A DNA stretch of 64,000 bases from Micrococcales bacterium (GTDB lineage Bacteria; Actinomycetota; Actinomycetes; Actinomycetales; Microbacteriaceae). Each line of letters begins with the position of its first letter. Positions within the stretch are counted from its first letter, which is position 1. Both the position numbers and the translations under genes were made by a program. This document shows, piece after piece, positions 1-9,669 of the stretch. Under the pieces are notes generated by a model. It searched no databases, had not been told where the DNA came from, and was given only the letters and a program-made list of their open reading frames with translations. The DNA lies in contig JAFKIY010000002.1 of NCBI GenBank assembly GCA_017306245.1, positions 62,001-126,000 on the forward strand, written 5' to 3'.

Positions 1-402
1 CTGATCCTTCCGGTGACAGCGCTCGCGATCGGAACGATCGCCTCGGCGTCCCAGCAGGTGCGGGGCGCGGTGCTGGATGTCATGAAGCAGGACTACATCC
101 GCACCCTCCGCAGCAGGGGAGTTCCCCTGCGCGCCATCTACCTGCGCCACGCGCTCAAAAACGCGAGCGCCCCGGGACTGACCACCCTCGGGCTGCAATT
201 CGTCGCACTGCTCGGCGGGGCGGTCGTGATCGAGCAGATCTTCGCGCTGCCCGGGATCGGCTCTCTCGTGATCGTCTCCGCACTCAAATCCGATATCCCC
301 ATCATCATGGGCACGGTTCTCTTCCTCGTCGTTGTGGTCGTGATCGTCAACATCGTGGTCGACCTTGCCATCGCGTGGGCCAATCCGAAATCGAGGGTCT
401 GA
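1..402 (+). CDS. ABC transporter permease, oligopeptide/DppB type, 5' end missing
   Basis: The reading frame is open from the first base, so the gene starts before the window; 133 C-terminal residues are visible of the roughly 310-330 usual for this family. The visible part carries the cytoplasmic EAA-type loop (RTLRSRGVP, followed by ALKNA) that docks on the ATPase, then hydrophobic stretches that would be the last membrane helices. Family knowledge: binding-protein-dependent transport permease of the dipeptide/oligopeptide/nickel class. The stop shares one base with the start of the next gene, so it is the first visible member of a translationally coupled importer operon. The nearby rhamnosidase and esterase suggest that the cargo is an oligosaccharide rather than a peptide; that is inference. 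Confidence 0.9.
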   Translation: MILPVTALAIGTIASASQQVRGAVLDVMKQDYIRTLRSRGVPLRAIYLRHALKNASAPGLTTLGLQFVALLGGAVVIEQIFALPGIGSLVIVSALKSDIPIIMGTVLFLVVVVVIVNIVVDLAIAWANPKSRV

Positions 403-2180
403 TGAGCGGCGAACCGGCAGCCCTCGGAACTCCCGAGCTTCCCACCTTCATTCGGCAGGGCACGTTCCGCCGACTCGCGAAGATGCCGACCGTGTGGATC
501 GCGACGGTGATCCTCTTCACGGCGCTGTTCTTCTCCTTCTTCGGCGCGCTCCTGGCGCCGTTCGATCCGAACTTCACCGATCTGAACATGGTCAACATGG
601 CGCCGTTCGCCTCCGACTTCCTCCTCGGCGGCGACCGGGCGGGCAGAGACATCTTCAGCCGGTTGCTGGTCGCGACCTCGAATACGATCGGAGGCGCCGC
701 CATCGCGGTGTCCATTTCCGTGGCGATCGGCGCGAGCATCGGCTTGATGGCCGGGTACTACGGCCGCGTGTTCGACGCGCTCGGAGCGTGGCTTTCCAAC
801 CTCATCCAGGCGCTCCCCGGAATCATCGTTCTCATCGCCGTGTACGTCGTCGCGGGCCCGTCGACCGTGACGAGCATGATCGTCGTCGGGATCCTGATCG
901 CCCCCGTGTACTTCCGCCTCATGCGCAACGTCGTGATCTCCGTCCGGAACGAACTGTACGTCGATGCTGCCCGGGTGTCCGGTCTGTCCGATATCCGCAT
1001 CATGAGCCGGCACATCTTCGTGGTGGTGCGCGCGCCCATCATCATCGAGATGGCGTACATCGCAGGAATCGCCCTTGTCATCCAGGCGACCCTCGAATTC
1101 ATCGGGCTCGGCAGCCCCGAGAATCCGACCTGGGGCGGCATGCTTCAGGATTCCTTCAACGCCCTGTACATCTCGCCGTTCGCCATTCTGTGGCCGGCGC
1201 TGTCGATCATCCTCACGGTGCTTGCCTTCGTGTTCCTCAGCAACGCCGTGCGCGATACTCTGGGGGACCCGCGCAGCAGCGGGGGGAAGGCGCGCAAAGC
1301 GATCGTCAGCACGCCGGACTCGCGCGCGACGGCCGACGCGGGCTCCACGCACGCATTCCTTACCGTCCGCGACCTTTCCGTTGCCTATCCCCTGTCGAAG
1401 AACGAGTCCCGCACCGTCGTGAACAAGGTCAACCTCGAGGTCAACCGAGGCGAGGTTCTCGGACTCGTCGGCGAGAGCGGCTCCGGCAAGACTCAGACGG
1501 CGTTTGCGATTCTCGGCCTCCTGCCGCCGGAGGCGATAGTGGACTCCGGCCGCATCGTGCTCGGATCGACACCGCTGCTCGGGCTCACCGAGAAAAAACT
1601 GAACGCCCTCCGTGGAAGCGAAATCGCTTACGTGCCTCAGGAACCGATGTCCAACCTCGATCCGGCGTTCACGGTCGGCCAGCAGTTCGGATACGCCATG
1701 AGGAAGAAGTTGGGGCTGTCGAAAGCCCAGTCTCGCGAGCGGGCCCTGTCGCTTCTCGCGCGGGTGAACATCAACGATCCGGAGCGTGTCTACGACTACT
1801 ACCCGCACCAGCTCTCCGGTGGGATGGCACAGCGCGTGCTCATCGCCATCGCGGTGTCGTGCGACCCGGAACTGCTCATCGCCGACGAGCCGACGACCGC
1901 GCTCGACGTCACGGTGCAGGCCGAGGTGCTGGACCTGTTGCGCGGCCTTCAGCAGGAGCGATCGATGGCGCTCATCCTCGTGACGCACAACTTCGGCGTC
2001 GTGGCCGACATTTGCGACCGCGTCGCCGTGATGAAGGACGGAGAAATCGTGGAAACCGGCGACACGAGGAAGATCGTGAAGCACCCCGAGCATCCGTACA
2101 CGCAATTGCTGCTGTCGTCGGTTCTCGACAATGTGCCGATGCGTGCCCCGCTCGAGCCGCAAGCCGAGGTGAGAGCATGA
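402..2180 (+). CDS. Fused ABC transporter permease/ATP-binding protein (DppC-DppD type)
   Basis: A 592-residue protein that joins two subunits normally encoded separately. Residues about 1-300 are a DppC-type permease with several hydrophobic helices and an EAA loop ([13 protein letters not shown]). Residues about 315-590 are an ATPase with Walker A GESGSGKT near 357, Q-loop VPQEP, signature LSGGMAQR near 471 and Walker B LLIADEP near 491. I chose ATG 402, which overlaps the upstream stop by one base, over the longer reading from 375. Such permease-ATPase fusions are known in actinobacteria. The end overlaps the next gene by four bases (ATGA). The linker around residues 290-315 is rich in small and charged residues. 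Confidence 0.93.
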   Translation: MSGEPAALGTPELPTFIRQGTFRRLAKMPTVWIATVILFTALFFSFFGALLAPFDPNFTDLNMVNMAPFASDFLLGGDRAGRDIFSRLLVATSNTIGGAAIAVSISVAIGASIGLMAGYYGRVFDALGAWLSNLIQALPGIIVLIAVYVVAGPSTVTSMIVVGILIAPVYFRLMRNVVISVRNELYVDAARVSGLSDIRIMSRHIFVVVRAPIIIEMAYIAGIALVIQATLEFIGLGSPENPTWGGMLQDSFNALYISPFAILWPALSIILTVLAFVFLSNAVRDTLGDPRSSGGKARKAIVSTPDSRATADAGSTHAFLTVRDLSVAYPLSKNESRTVVNKVNLEVNRGEVLGLVGESGSGKTQTAFAILGLLPPEAIVDSGRIVLGSTPLLGLTEKKLNALRGSEIAYVPQEPMSNLDPAFTVGQQFGYAMRKKLGLSKAQSRERALSLLARVNINDPERVYDYYPHQLSGGMAQRVLIAIAVSCDPELLIADEPTTALDVTVQAEVLDLLRGLQQERSMALILVTHNFGVVADICDRVAVMKDGEIVETGDTRKIVKHPEHPYTQLLLSSVLDNVPMRAPLEPQAEVRA

Positions 2181-3025
2181 GCCGGGAAGCCACACCACTG
2201 CTCCAGGTCAAGGATCTTGCGGTCGAGTACCGCAGTTCCGGATGGCGAAGGCCCGCCAACCGCGTCCTCCACAACGTCTCGCTCGACATCCACGAAGGCG
2301 AGACGCTCGGCCTCGTCGGCGAGTCCGGGTCGGGTAAGACGACTCTCGGGCGCAGCATCCTCGGACTGGTGCCCGTCGCCTCGGGCCAGATCATTTACGA
2401 CGGCCGGGACATCACGAGGGCTCGACGCAGAGCGCGGCGCGCACTGGCCAAGGAAATTCAGGTCGTCTTTCAGGACCCGTACTCCTCTCTCAATCCGTCG
2501 CTGCTCGTTTCGGACATCCTGTCGGAGCCCCTTCGCGCCGCGGGCATCGGCGGCGCAGAGTCCCGACGGCGCGTACGGGAACTTCTGGATCGCGTCGGGA
2601 TGCCCGCGGACGCCTCTGAACGCTACCCGGTCGAATTCTCCGGCGGCCAGCGCCAGCGGATCGCGATCGCCCGCGCACTCGCGCTCGAACCGCGGCTCAT
2701 CATTTGCGACGAACCGGTGAGCGCACTCGACCTGTCGACTCAGGCGCGCGTGCTGGACCTCCTGATCGACATCCAGGAGCGCACGGGAGTCACGCTGCTC
2801 GTGATCTCCCACGATCTCTCGGTCATCCGCGCCGTCTGCCACCGCGTGGCCGTCATGTTCAAGGGTGAAATCGTCGAGCAGGGGAGCACAAGTTCGGTGA
2901 TCAACCACCCCACGCAGATGTACACGAAGAAGCTCCTGCTCGCTGCGCCGGTAACCGACCCGGACGAGCAACGCGAACGTCGGGAGGCTCGTCGCCTCCT
3001 TGCGGAGACCGAGGCGGTGGCCTGA
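2177..3025 (+). CDS. ABC transporter ATP-binding protein (oligopeptide/DppF type)
   Basis: A 282-residue ATPase, the second nucleotide-binding subunit of the importer. Visible motifs are Walker [10 protein letters not shown] near residue 50, Q-loop VVFQDPYSSLNP near 95, signature FSGGQRQR near 154, Walker B IICDEP near 174 and the switch histidine in ISHD. The C-terminal region HPTQMYTKKL is the HP-x-YT-x-x-LL type found in peptide-class ATPases. Start ATG 2177 forms an ATGA overlap with the upstream stop; the frame is open far upstream, but the domain begins at this ATG. It should pair with the ATPase half of the preceding fusion protein to make a heterodimer. Confidence 0.93.
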   Translation: MSREATPLLQVKDLAVEYRSSGWRRPANRVLHNVSLDIHEGETLGLVGESGSGKTTLGRSILGLVPVASGQIIYDGRDITRARRRARRALAKEIQVVFQDPYSSLNPSLLVSDILSEPLRAAGIGGAESRRRVRELLDRVGMPADASERYPVEFSGGQRQRIAIARALALEPRLIICDEPVSALDLSTQARVLDLLIDIQERTGVTLLVISHDLSVIRAVCHRVAVMFKGEIVEQGSTSSVINHPTQMYTKKLLLAAPVTDPDEQRERREARRLLAETEAVA

Positions 3026-3026
3026 G

Positions 3027-4226
3027 GTGGAGAGCGCGCCGCACGGCGAGGATGCGCGACTTCTCGCCGATCCGCAGGAGTGGCCGCTCGTGAGAACGGC
3101 GCAGGGCGAGTTCGCGGTCGAAGGAGCAGACCACGTCGAAGAGGTCGACTCCGGGGTGCTGTTCCACCGGCTACCGGAGGCTGCCCTTTCCCGGATCCCC
3201 ATGGAGTTCTTCCGCGTCGTCGAGGCCCAACCCACGGGGGTTCGCTTCAGGATGGAGACGCGGGCCACGGCGATCGAACTCGTTGTTTCGACAACGGTCG
3301 CGGTGTTTTTCACCGACGAGCCGGTGGAGTGGTTCGGGCAGGTCGACGTCCTCGTCGATGGCGAGCTGCACTCTCAGGTTCCGGTGCGCACCGGCGCGGT
3401 CAGAACCATGAACGTTCTGACCAATGACTCGACGGTGAACTCGGCCGATCCGGTGTCGGTTCGGTTCGACGGGCTTCCCGATCGGGACAAGATCGTGGAG
3501 ATCTGGCTTCCGCACGGCGTGGAGGTGGCGGTGCGGTCGTTGGAGGCCAACGCGCCGATTTCGCCGTCACGGGACACCCGGCCCATCTGGCTGCACTACG
3601 GAAGCTCGATCAGCCACGGGGTCAACGCCCAGGCGCCCACCGGCACGTGGCCCGCCGTCGCGGCGGCGGAGGCCGGGGCAAACTTGACGAGCCTCGGGTT
3701 CAGCGGGAACGCCATGCTCGATCATTTCGTCGCCACGGCGATCCGCGACAAACCCGCCGACCTCATCTCGCTGGAGATCGGCATCAACGTGGTCAATCAC
3801 GACGGATTTCGCGAGCGGACATTCGTCCCGGCGGTGAACGCGTTTCTCGATCGCCTCCGGGAGGGCCACCCGTCGACGCCGATCTGGGTGGTGTCCGCGA
3901 TCCTGTGCCCCATCGTCGAAGACCGGCCGGGGCCCACCATGATGGTGGGCGAGCCCGGGAAGCGCACGGCAGCCACCGACGGGCTCCCGCATGAGGTGGA
4001 GCGCGGCCGGCTGAGCCTGTCCCTGACGCGGACCCTCCTGCGGCAGATCGTCGAATCGCGCATCCCCCGCGACGCGAACCTGCACTACCTCGACGGGCGC
4101 GAACTGTACGGCGAACCCGAGTACGAGGCGATGCCGATGCGGGATGACCTGCATCCGGACTCCGATGCCCACCGCCACATGGGCACGCAGTTCGCCGATC
4201 TTGTGCTGCGGAAACAGTTTCGCTAA
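3027..4226 (+). CDS. SGNH/GDSL-family hydrolase
   Basis: About 399 residues. The N-terminal half (to about 180) looks like an accessory beta-sandwich. The C-terminal half carries the SGNH blocks: the nucleophile motif YGSSISHG (Ser near 192), a GIN block in LEIGINVVNHD, and the catalytic DxxH in DDLHPD near 372-376. The family cleaves esters, commonly acetyl groups on sugars. GTG 3027 lies two bases after the ATPase stop; an in-frame start at 3000 would overlap that gene. The gene is last in the importer operon and overlaps the convergent rhamnosidase gene by four bases. An acetyl-esterase acting on the imported glycan is a reasonable inference; the substrate is not shown by the sequence. Confidence 0.85.
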   Translation: MESAPHGEDARLLADPQEWPLVRTAQGEFAVEGADHVEEVDSGVLFHRLPEAALSRIPMEFFRVVEAQPTGVRFRMETRATAIELVVSTTVAVFFTDEPVEWFGQVDVLVDGELHSQVPVRTGAVRTMNVLTNDSTVNSADPVSVRFDGLPDRDKIVEIWLPHGVEVAVRSLEANAPISPSRDTRPIWLHYGSSISHGVNAQAPTGTWPAVAAAEAGANLTSLGFSGNAMLDHFVATAIRDKPADLISLEIGINVVNHDGFRERTFVPAVNAFLDRLREGHPSTPIWVVSAILCPIVEDRPGPTMMVGEPGKRTAATDGLPHEVERGRLSLSLTRTLLRQIVESRIPRDANLHYLDGRELYGEPEYEAMPMRDDLHPDSDAHRHMGTQFADLVLRKQFR

Positions 4227-6706
4227 GCCGGAACTGCTGGCGGCCACGGGACGTTCGTGCGCCCGGCGGGGTGCTCGCTCGCGGCGCCATCCGGGCGGAC
4301 GACGAGCACGGGTCGGGGAGAATCCACGGTGAGTACCCCGCCGTCGACCTGCAGCGCGACAGGGCCATGCGGGGTGGGTGCCGACACGCGGATGCTGCGA
4401 AGCCGGCCCAGTCTCGGGGCAACCCTCACGACGTCGAATCCGGGCTCGCCCGGCGAAATGCCGGCCACGTGAAGAACGAGGTCACGGGCGGGAGTCGCCG
4501 ACCACGCGTGCGCATAGGACTGGCCGCGCCACACCTCCCGCAGCGCGGTGGGCCCGATCTCCAGAAGCGCATCCCAGTCGTGGAGCAGGTCGGGCAGCGC
4601 GTCGGCATGGCCCAGCATCGCCAGTGCGTCGTGTACGACGTAGCGGAAGAACGGCTGTGCGGCGACCAGTTGGTGCTCGACATCCCAGTTGGGTGCGTGG
4701 CGAAGCGCGAGGGTCTGTTGGAAGAACGTTGCGGGCGTGTAGTCGGCGAGGAGCATCGTCGGGTCCACGATGCTGTCGCGATCCAGCAGGATGTCTGCGA
4801 CTCTGCCGCGGCGCGAATCCGGGACGAGGCCGCCCGCGACGGCCGCGGCGTGCGCGTGCTCGCTGAGCCTGCGGCTGCGCACGCCATCCTGGAGGGAGTC
4901 GACGTAGACGTTCCGCTCGGGGTCCCAGAACTGCTCAAACCCGCCCGCCACTCTCGCGTGCAGGTCCCGCGCCCATTCTGCCCGACCTTCGTCGCCGAGC
5001 CACATCGAAACTTCGGCGAACTCAGCAAGCGCCCTGGCCCACAGTCCGTTGAGCGAGGCCACCGCACCGTCCACCTCGGTCGGCGCCCACTCGATGAGAA
5101 CCCATTCGGTGACGTCGTGGAGAAGGCCGTCGTCCCGTTGGAACGCGGCGAACCAGCGCAGGATGGATTCGTACGCGGGCAGCAGCTCGGCGACCAGTTC
5201 GCGATCCCCGGTGTAGCGGTAGAGGTTGTGCACTGTTTTCGCCCAGTGCAGGCACGCGTCCGGGATGGTCACCATGCCGGGGTCGGAGAAATCCGCTGCC
5301 GCCACCATCGGGAGCAGCCCGTCGGGTCGCAGGGCAGCGTGGAGTTGGACGTTTCTGACGGCGAGCGTCCAGTTGGAGTTGTTGGTGAGGTCGACCCACT
5401 GGTGGATGACGGGGTCGCCGACCCAGGCCCGCTGTTCCCGCGTGGGGCAATCCAGGTAGGCATCCCGCGAGCACAGGTCGACCGTGCGGAGTGCCACGGT
5501 GTGCAGCCGATTCAGCGATTCGTCGTCGCAGTGGAAGTCCGGGCCTTCGGGCCGCGGCCTGATGTGCTCGGTGACCCCGATATCCTCGACGACCACGTCA
5601 GCTCCGTCCAGAACCGCCAGCACGGCATACCGGCCGCCCATCGATTCGAGGCTTGAGTACCGATCGGAGTCTCCGCGTGCCACGTATTCGATGCGGTTGG
5701 CGGAGGTCAGGGAGGATGGGTCGAGCGACTCGACGAGGCTCACGACGACCCGCGTGCCCGATTCGGCGTCCAACTCGAACGAGACGATGCCGGCGACGAT
5801 GCCCCCGAAGTCTATGACGAGAGCGGATCCCTGCGCGACGTTGTGGGGAAGACCGTCACTGGAACTGCACTGGATGCTCACCCCATCGCGATGGCCCTCC
5901 AGCACCTCACGAAGGGCGGCAGCACCGTCGGTCGAGGCAAGCGGCTGAGGGGCGAGCCAGCACGATTTCGGCGTGCGCAACGACGGTTCCGGACTTGCGA
6001 GCGGGTTGGGCAGCGGCATGCCGAACGGCGCCACAGGGGGGCGGGCGGATGTCGGGCGTCCGAACTGCGGGATGGGTGACGGCGCGGCGCGCCCCCACAC
6101 CGAGTCGTCGAACCCCACCGTCGCCCACGCGGGGTCGAACGCGCGAGAGTCGAAAACCTCGGGGATTTGGGCGGAAATGACGTCGGTCGGCCGGAGCGGC
6201 TCCCACGCCGAAGCCGGCCGTGCGAGCCAGGACGAATCGGAGGCGATCGGATCCGGATCGGGCTTTCCCTCCGCGCTGGCGAACGCCAGCTCGAGAAGGA
6301 GGCCGCCACCGCCCCCGGGGCCGGTGAGGGGCGTCGGTTCCCACCATGCCGTCGCGAATCCGTAGTAGCGCACGAACACCGCGATGCAGTTCGGTCCCTC
6401 CACGAGCTGGTCGGAGATGTCGATGGCGTCGTAAAACACGCGATGCGCCTGCGAACGGATGGGGCCGCGCAGCACGTCGCGGCCGTTCACGTAGACGATG
6501 TGCCGCGAGTTGGAGGTCACGCTCAGTCGGGCCGAGCGCACGCCGGAGGCGAGGGTGAATTCGCGGCGGAACAGAACCTTGGCGTCGCTTCCGTCGTCGG
6601 CGGCCGGGAAGCCTCCGAACGGGAACGGGGGACTGGGTTGTGCGGCCTCTGGCGACCAGATCCACTCGCCCCGCCAGGCTGCGCCGCCAGACGTATGAGT
6701 GCCCAC
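4223..6706 (-). CDS. GH78 alpha-L-rhamnosidase-like glycoside hydrolase
   Basis: An 827-residue protein with no signal peptide, so probably cytoplasmic. The N-terminal 330 residues look like beta-sandwich domains that open with WIWSP. The (alpha/alpha)6 catalytic part begins around 390 and contains the GH78 hallmark DCPTREQR near 419, followed by WVGD and TNNSNW. A short beta domain closes the protein. The family removes terminal rhamnose (sometimes related sugars) from glycans and glycosides. It is convergent with the importer operon and divergent from the LacI gene, with operator-like palindromes in between. It likely acts on material brought in by that importer. The exact sugar specificity cannot be read from the sequence. 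Confidence 0.88.
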   Translation of the reverse strand: MGTHTSGGAAWRGEWIWSPEAAQPSPPFPFGGFPAADDGSDAKVLFRREFTLASGVRSARLSVTSNSRHIVYVNGRDVLRGPIRSQAHRVFYDAIDISDQLVEGPNCIAVFVRYYGFATAWWEPTPLTGPGGGGGLLLELAFASAEGKPDPDPIASDSSWLARPASAWEPLRPTDVISAQIPEVFDSRAFDPAWATVGFDDSVWGRAAPSPIPQFGRPTSARPPVAPFGMPLPNPLASPEPSLRTPKSCWLAPQPLASTDGAAALREVLEGHRDGVSIQCSSSDGLPHNVAQGSALVIDFGGIVAGIVSFELDAESGTRVVVSLVESLDPSSLTSANRIEYVARGDSDRYSSLESMGGRYAVLAVLDGADVVVEDIGVTEHIRPRPEGPDFHCDDESLNRLHTVALRTVDLCSRDAYLDCPTREQRAWVGDPVIHQWVDLTNNSNWTLAVRNVQLHAALRPDGLLPMVAAADFSDPGMVTIPDACLHWAKTVHNLYRYTGDRELVAELLPAYESILRWFAAFQRDDGLLHDVTEWVLIEWAPTEVDGAVASLNGLWARALAEFAEVSMWLGDEGRAEWARDLHARVAGGFEQFWDPERNVYVDSLQDGVRSRRLSEHAHAAAVAGGLVPDSRRGRVADILLDRDSIVDPTMLLADYTPATFFQQTLALRHAPNWDVEHQLVAAQPFFRYVVHDALAMLGHADALPDLLHDWDALLEIGPTALREVWRGQSYAHAWSATPARDLVLHVAGISPGEPGFDVVRVAPRLGRLRSIRVSAPTPHGPVALQVDGGVLTVDSPRPVLVVRPDGAASEHPAGRTNVPWPPAVPA

Positions 6707-6745
6707 AGAATCGCCCTACCGGCAGAGTCCTGTCCGCCATTGTGT

Positions 6746-6757
6746 TGAATCGTTTCA
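6746..6757. promoter_or_regulatory. LacI-type operator candidate upstream of the rhamnosidase gene
   Basis: TGAATCGTTTCA lies 40 bases upstream of the rhamnosidase start. It is palindromic at 10 of 12 positions and close to the consensus TGAAACGTTTCA-type sites bound by LacI-family sugar repressors. The LacI gene begins about 110 bases away on the other strand, which supports local control. Confidence 0.5.
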
Positions 6758-6778
6758 CCATTAAGCTTAGGGATGGTC

Positions 6779-6793
6779 ATTGATATCGTCAAT
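6779..6793. promoter_or_regulatory. Inverted repeat in the rhamnosidase/LacI intergenic region
   Basis: ATTGATATCGTCAAT has 5-base arms (ATTGA/TCAAT) around a 5-base centre. It lies 33 bases from the operator candidate at 6746 and 72 bases before the LacI start. It could be a second repressor site or part of the divergent promoters. Evidence is limited to symmetry and position. Confidence 0.3.
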
Positions 6794-6864
6794 GTGCCGT
6801 CGCCGCGTGGCACCGCGGCCATATTCAGGGAATGTCCGCCCGATGGCGGCCAGAGAGGGAACCA

Positions 6865-7881
6865 GTGGCAACGGTCAACCTGCGCGACGTGGCAACGCTT
6901 GCCGGCGTATCCGTCGGATCGGTCTCGAACGTTCTCAACCGCCCTGGCACGGTGTCGCAGGACGTGTCGCAACGCGTGCTGTCCGCGATCGACACGCTCG
7001 GTTACGTTCGGAACGATGCGGCGCGCCAACTCCGGGCGGGGCGAAGCCGGTGCATCGGACTCGTGGTGCTCGACATCGCGAACCCCTTCTTTTCCGACCT
7101 GGTGCGCGGCGCGGAGCGGCGTGCGGCCGAGGAAAACCTCACGGTGCTGCTCGGCGACACGGAGGAGGACCCCGCGCGCGAACGCGTGTACATCGACCTG
7201 TTCGCGGAGCAGCGGGTGTACGGGTTGCTCGTTTCGCCACTCGGCGAGGCCATGCCGCGGCTCCGCGCCCTGAAGAAGCAGGGCCTGTCGACCGTGCTCA
7301 TGGACTGGCACACCGAGGATCACCAGTTCTCCTCGGTGGCCGTTGACAACGTGGCCGGCGGCAAGCTCGCGGTGGATCACCTGCTCGAAATGGGAAGGAC
7401 CCGAATCGCCTTCGCCGGCGGCCCGCACAGCATCCGCCAGGTGAGCGACCGGTTCGAGGGCGCGCGAAAGGCGGTTGCGCAACATCCTGGCGCGACCCTC
7501 GAGGTCATCGACACCCAATCCCTGACGGTACTGCAGGGCAGGGAGGCCGGCCATCGAATCAGCCAGCGAAAGGCGGCGGCCCGCCCGGATGCGATCTTCG
7601 CCGCCAACGATCTCCTCGCCCTCGGCGTCCTTCAGGCATTCAACCTGTCCGGCCGAATCTCAGTTCCGAACGACATTGCGCTCATCGGCTACGACGACAT
7701 CGACTTCGCCGCGGCGGCGATGGTTCCGCTCTCGTCGGTGAAGCAACCGAGCACCGAGATCGGGCACACCGCCGTCGACCTGCTGCTGCGCGAAGTTGCA
7801 GCGGGGGCCGATTTCGAGCCTGAACGGATCGTGTTCCAGCCGGAGCTGGTCATCCGCGACTCGACGAGCGCGCAGCACTGA
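6865..7881 (+). CDS. LacI-family transcriptional regulator
   Basis: About 338 residues. The N-terminal helix-turn-helix and hinge read LRDVATLAGVSVGSVSNVLN followed by NDAARQLR. The rest is a periplasmic-binding-protein-like effector domain with typical motifs IGLVVLDIANPFF, GGKLAVDHLL, FAANDLLALGVLQA and IALIGYDDIDFA. GTG 6865 is preferred over ATG 6832 because AGAGAGGGA sits just upstream and the DNA-binding domain starts directly after it. It most likely represses the divergent rhamnosidase gene, and perhaps the importer operon, in the absence of a sugar inducer. Confidence 0.9.
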   Translation: MATVNLRDVATLAGVSVGSVSNVLNRPGTVSQDVSQRVLSAIDTLGYVRNDAARQLRAGRSRCIGLVVLDIANPFFSDLVRGAERRAAEENLTVLLGDTEEDPARERVYIDLFAEQRVYGLLVSPLGEAMPRLRALKKQGLSTVLMDWHTEDHQFSSVAVDNVAGGKLAVDHLLEMGRTRIAFAGGPHSIRQVSDRFEGARKAVAQHPGATLEVIDTQSLTVLQGREAGHRISQRKAAARPDAIFAANDLLALGVLQAFNLSGRISVPNDIALIGYDDIDFAAAAMVPLSSVKQPSTEIGHTAVDLLLREVAAGADFEPERIVFQPELVIRDSTSAQH

Positions 7882-7927
7882 CCGGTTCCCCAGATCTACT
7901 GGCAACCCGACCTGATTGACGGCCGGG

Positions 7928-9250
7928 TCAGCTCTTCTGCGCCTCGGCCTCGATGATGGCGATCTCCTGGGTGGCGAGTTCGTGGGCACGCCCGTCTGCG
8001 GCGTAACCGATGTGGAAACGCGGCCGAGCCCATGTGTAGCGCACGCGAACCCGCTTGTACCGCAGGAGCCAGTACAGGCACACCGAGGCCGCGACGACAC
8101 CGGAAAGCGCGGCAACTCCGAGTCCCCAACGCGGCCCGAACTGGTTGACGACCCACCCCACGAACGGTGCGCCGATGGGGGTTCCGCCGACGAATATCGC
8201 CATGTAGAGCGCCATCACCCGGCCGCGCATGGCCGGTTTCACGGTCGTCTGCACCATCGAATTGGCTGTCGTCATGAACATGAGGGCGGCGAACCCGATG
8301 AGGGTGAGCGACACCGCGAACATGATGAAGGTGGGCATGAGGGCGGACAGGCCGCTCGCGAGCCCGAACAGGGCTGACGAGAAGAAGATCGTGCGCATCC
8401 GGGGTCTCGCCTGCCTGGCGGAGAACAACGCGCCGGTGATCGACCCGATCGCCATCACCGAGGTGAGAAGCCCGAATTCGGTCGCGCCCTTGTGGAACGT
8501 GATCGTCGCCATCGTGGAGATGAAGATCGAGAAGTTCATTCCGAACGTTCCGACGACGCCGATCATGATGAGGATGACGACGATCGCCGGCTTCTTCAGC
8601 ACGTAACGGAATCCGGCCATGATCTGACCGCGCGCTCGAGGCGCGCGCGGCTGAGCGCGGAGATCGGCCACGCGGATGGCGATCAGCGCGACGATCGTGC
8701 CGAGGAACGTTCCCGCGTTGATGATGAAAACCCATCCGGCGCCGACGAGCGCAATGAGGACGCCGGCCGTTGCAGGCCCGACGAGCCGGGCCGCATTGAA
8801 CGAGACCGAGTTCAGCGAGACCGCGTTCGTGAGGTCCTTCGTTTCGACGAGCTCGGCAACGAAGATTTGGCGCACGGGCGCGTCGATGGCGGAAACGACC
8901 CCGAGCAGAAGCGCGAACAGATACACGTGCCACAACTGGGCGACCCCGGTGACGACGATGACTCCGAGCCCGAGAGCGAGTGAGCCCATCGCCGCCTGAG
9001 TGGCCATGAGCATGCGTCTCACGTTGACGCGGTCCGCGATGAGGCCGGCCCACGGCATGAGCAGGAGAACCGGACCCAGCTGCAGCGCCATCGTGATGCC
9101 CACCGCCGCGGCGTCGTGGTCGGTCAGTTCGGTGAGCACGATCCAGTCCTGGGCGGTGCGCTGCATCCAGGTGCCGATGTTTGAGGTGAGGCCGCCGGCG
9201 AACCAGATCAGATAGTTTCGGACTCCGAGAGAGCGAAAGGTGGGGCTCAC
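7928..9250 (-). CDS. Major facilitator superfamily transporter (MFS_3-like effector exporter)
   Basis: A 440-residue membrane protein with about twelve hydrophobic segments. The first half has the GTWMQRTAQDWIVLTEL start typical of the transmembrane secretion effector/EntS-like MFS subgroup and a cytoplasmic loop-2-3 motif GLIADRVNVRR. GTG 9250 is chosen because it overlaps the MarR stop (GTGA); the frame remains open to 9676 but that extension overlaps the regulator. Co-transcription with a MarR regulator suggests drug or metabolite efflux. The substrate is unknown. Confidence 0.85.
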   Translation of the reverse strand: MSPTFRSLGVRNYLIWFAGGLTSNIGTWMQRTAQDWIVLTELTDHDAAAVGITMALQLGPVLLLMPWAGLIADRVNVRRMLMATQAAMGSLALGLGVIVVTGVAQLWHVYLFALLLGVVSAIDAPVRQIFVAELVETKDLTNAVSLNSVSFNAARLVGPATAGVLIALVGAGWVFIINAGTFLGTIVALIAIRVADLRAQPRAPRARGQIMAGFRYVLKKPAIVVILIMIGVVGTFGMNFSIFISTMATITFHKGATEFGLLTSVMAIGSITGALFSARQARPRMRTIFFSSALFGLASGLSALMPTFIMFAVSLTLIGFAALMFMTTANSMVQTTVKPAMRGRVMALYMAIFVGGTPIGAPFVGWVVNQFGPRWGLGVAALSGVVAASVCLYWLLRYKRVRVRYTWARPRFHIGYAADGRAHELATQEIAIIEAEAQKS

Positions 9251-9663
9251 TGCTCGGCGAGTTTCTTGAGCACGGGAACGGCAGCGTCGAGGATGCCACG
9301 CTCCTGCGCGGACAGCGCGGCGAGCTGCTTCGTGAACCAGGCGTCTCTCCGACGCCGGGTTTCGCTGACAAACGCTCGCCCCACATCCGAAAGGTCCAGT
9401 TCGATGCGGCGGGCGTCGTCTTCCGCGGTGGCCCGCGTGACGAGGCCGGCCGCGACCAGGGTGTTGACGGTGCGATTCATGCTGGGTGGCGTCACGCACT
9501 CGTGCTCGCTGAGCGAACTGAGGGATTGCCGGCCATGGTTGTCGAGCGTGAACAGCACAGAGCGCTGGCTTTCCGGCACGTCGTCGTCGGCCGCATTCGA
9601 TCGGATGCGCCTCGCGAGCCGCTGGATCGCGAGACGAAGCTGCTGGTTGCCGTCCTTTTCCAT
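9247..9663 (-). CDS. MarR-family transcriptional regulator
   Basis: A 138-residue winged-helix regulator. The recognition region reads LSSLSEHECVTPPSMNRTVNTLVAAGLVTRAT, with the wing DDARRIELDLSDVGRAF, followed by the C-terminal dimerisation helices. It is first in a two-gene operon with the MFS exporter and overlaps it by four bases, so it probably represses its own operon and is released by a small ligand. Confidence 0.88.
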   Translation of the reverse strand: MEKDGNQQLRLAIQRLARRIRSNAADDDVPESQRSVLFTLDNHGRQSLSSLSEHECVTPPSMNRTVNTLVAAGLVTRATAEDDARRIELDLSDVGRAFVSETRRRRDAWFTKQLAALSAQERGILDAAVPVLKKLAEQ

Positions 9664-9669
9664 AATTAC

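Noticed and set aside
365-2176. Long N-terminal extension of the second ATPase
   Set aside because: It lies out of frame over the permease-ATPase fusion gene. The ATPase domain and the ATGA overlap start at 2177.
138-2198. A 686-residue open frame on the minus strand
   Set aside because: Antisense to the importer genes; low-complexity His/Arg/Asp composition and no domain.
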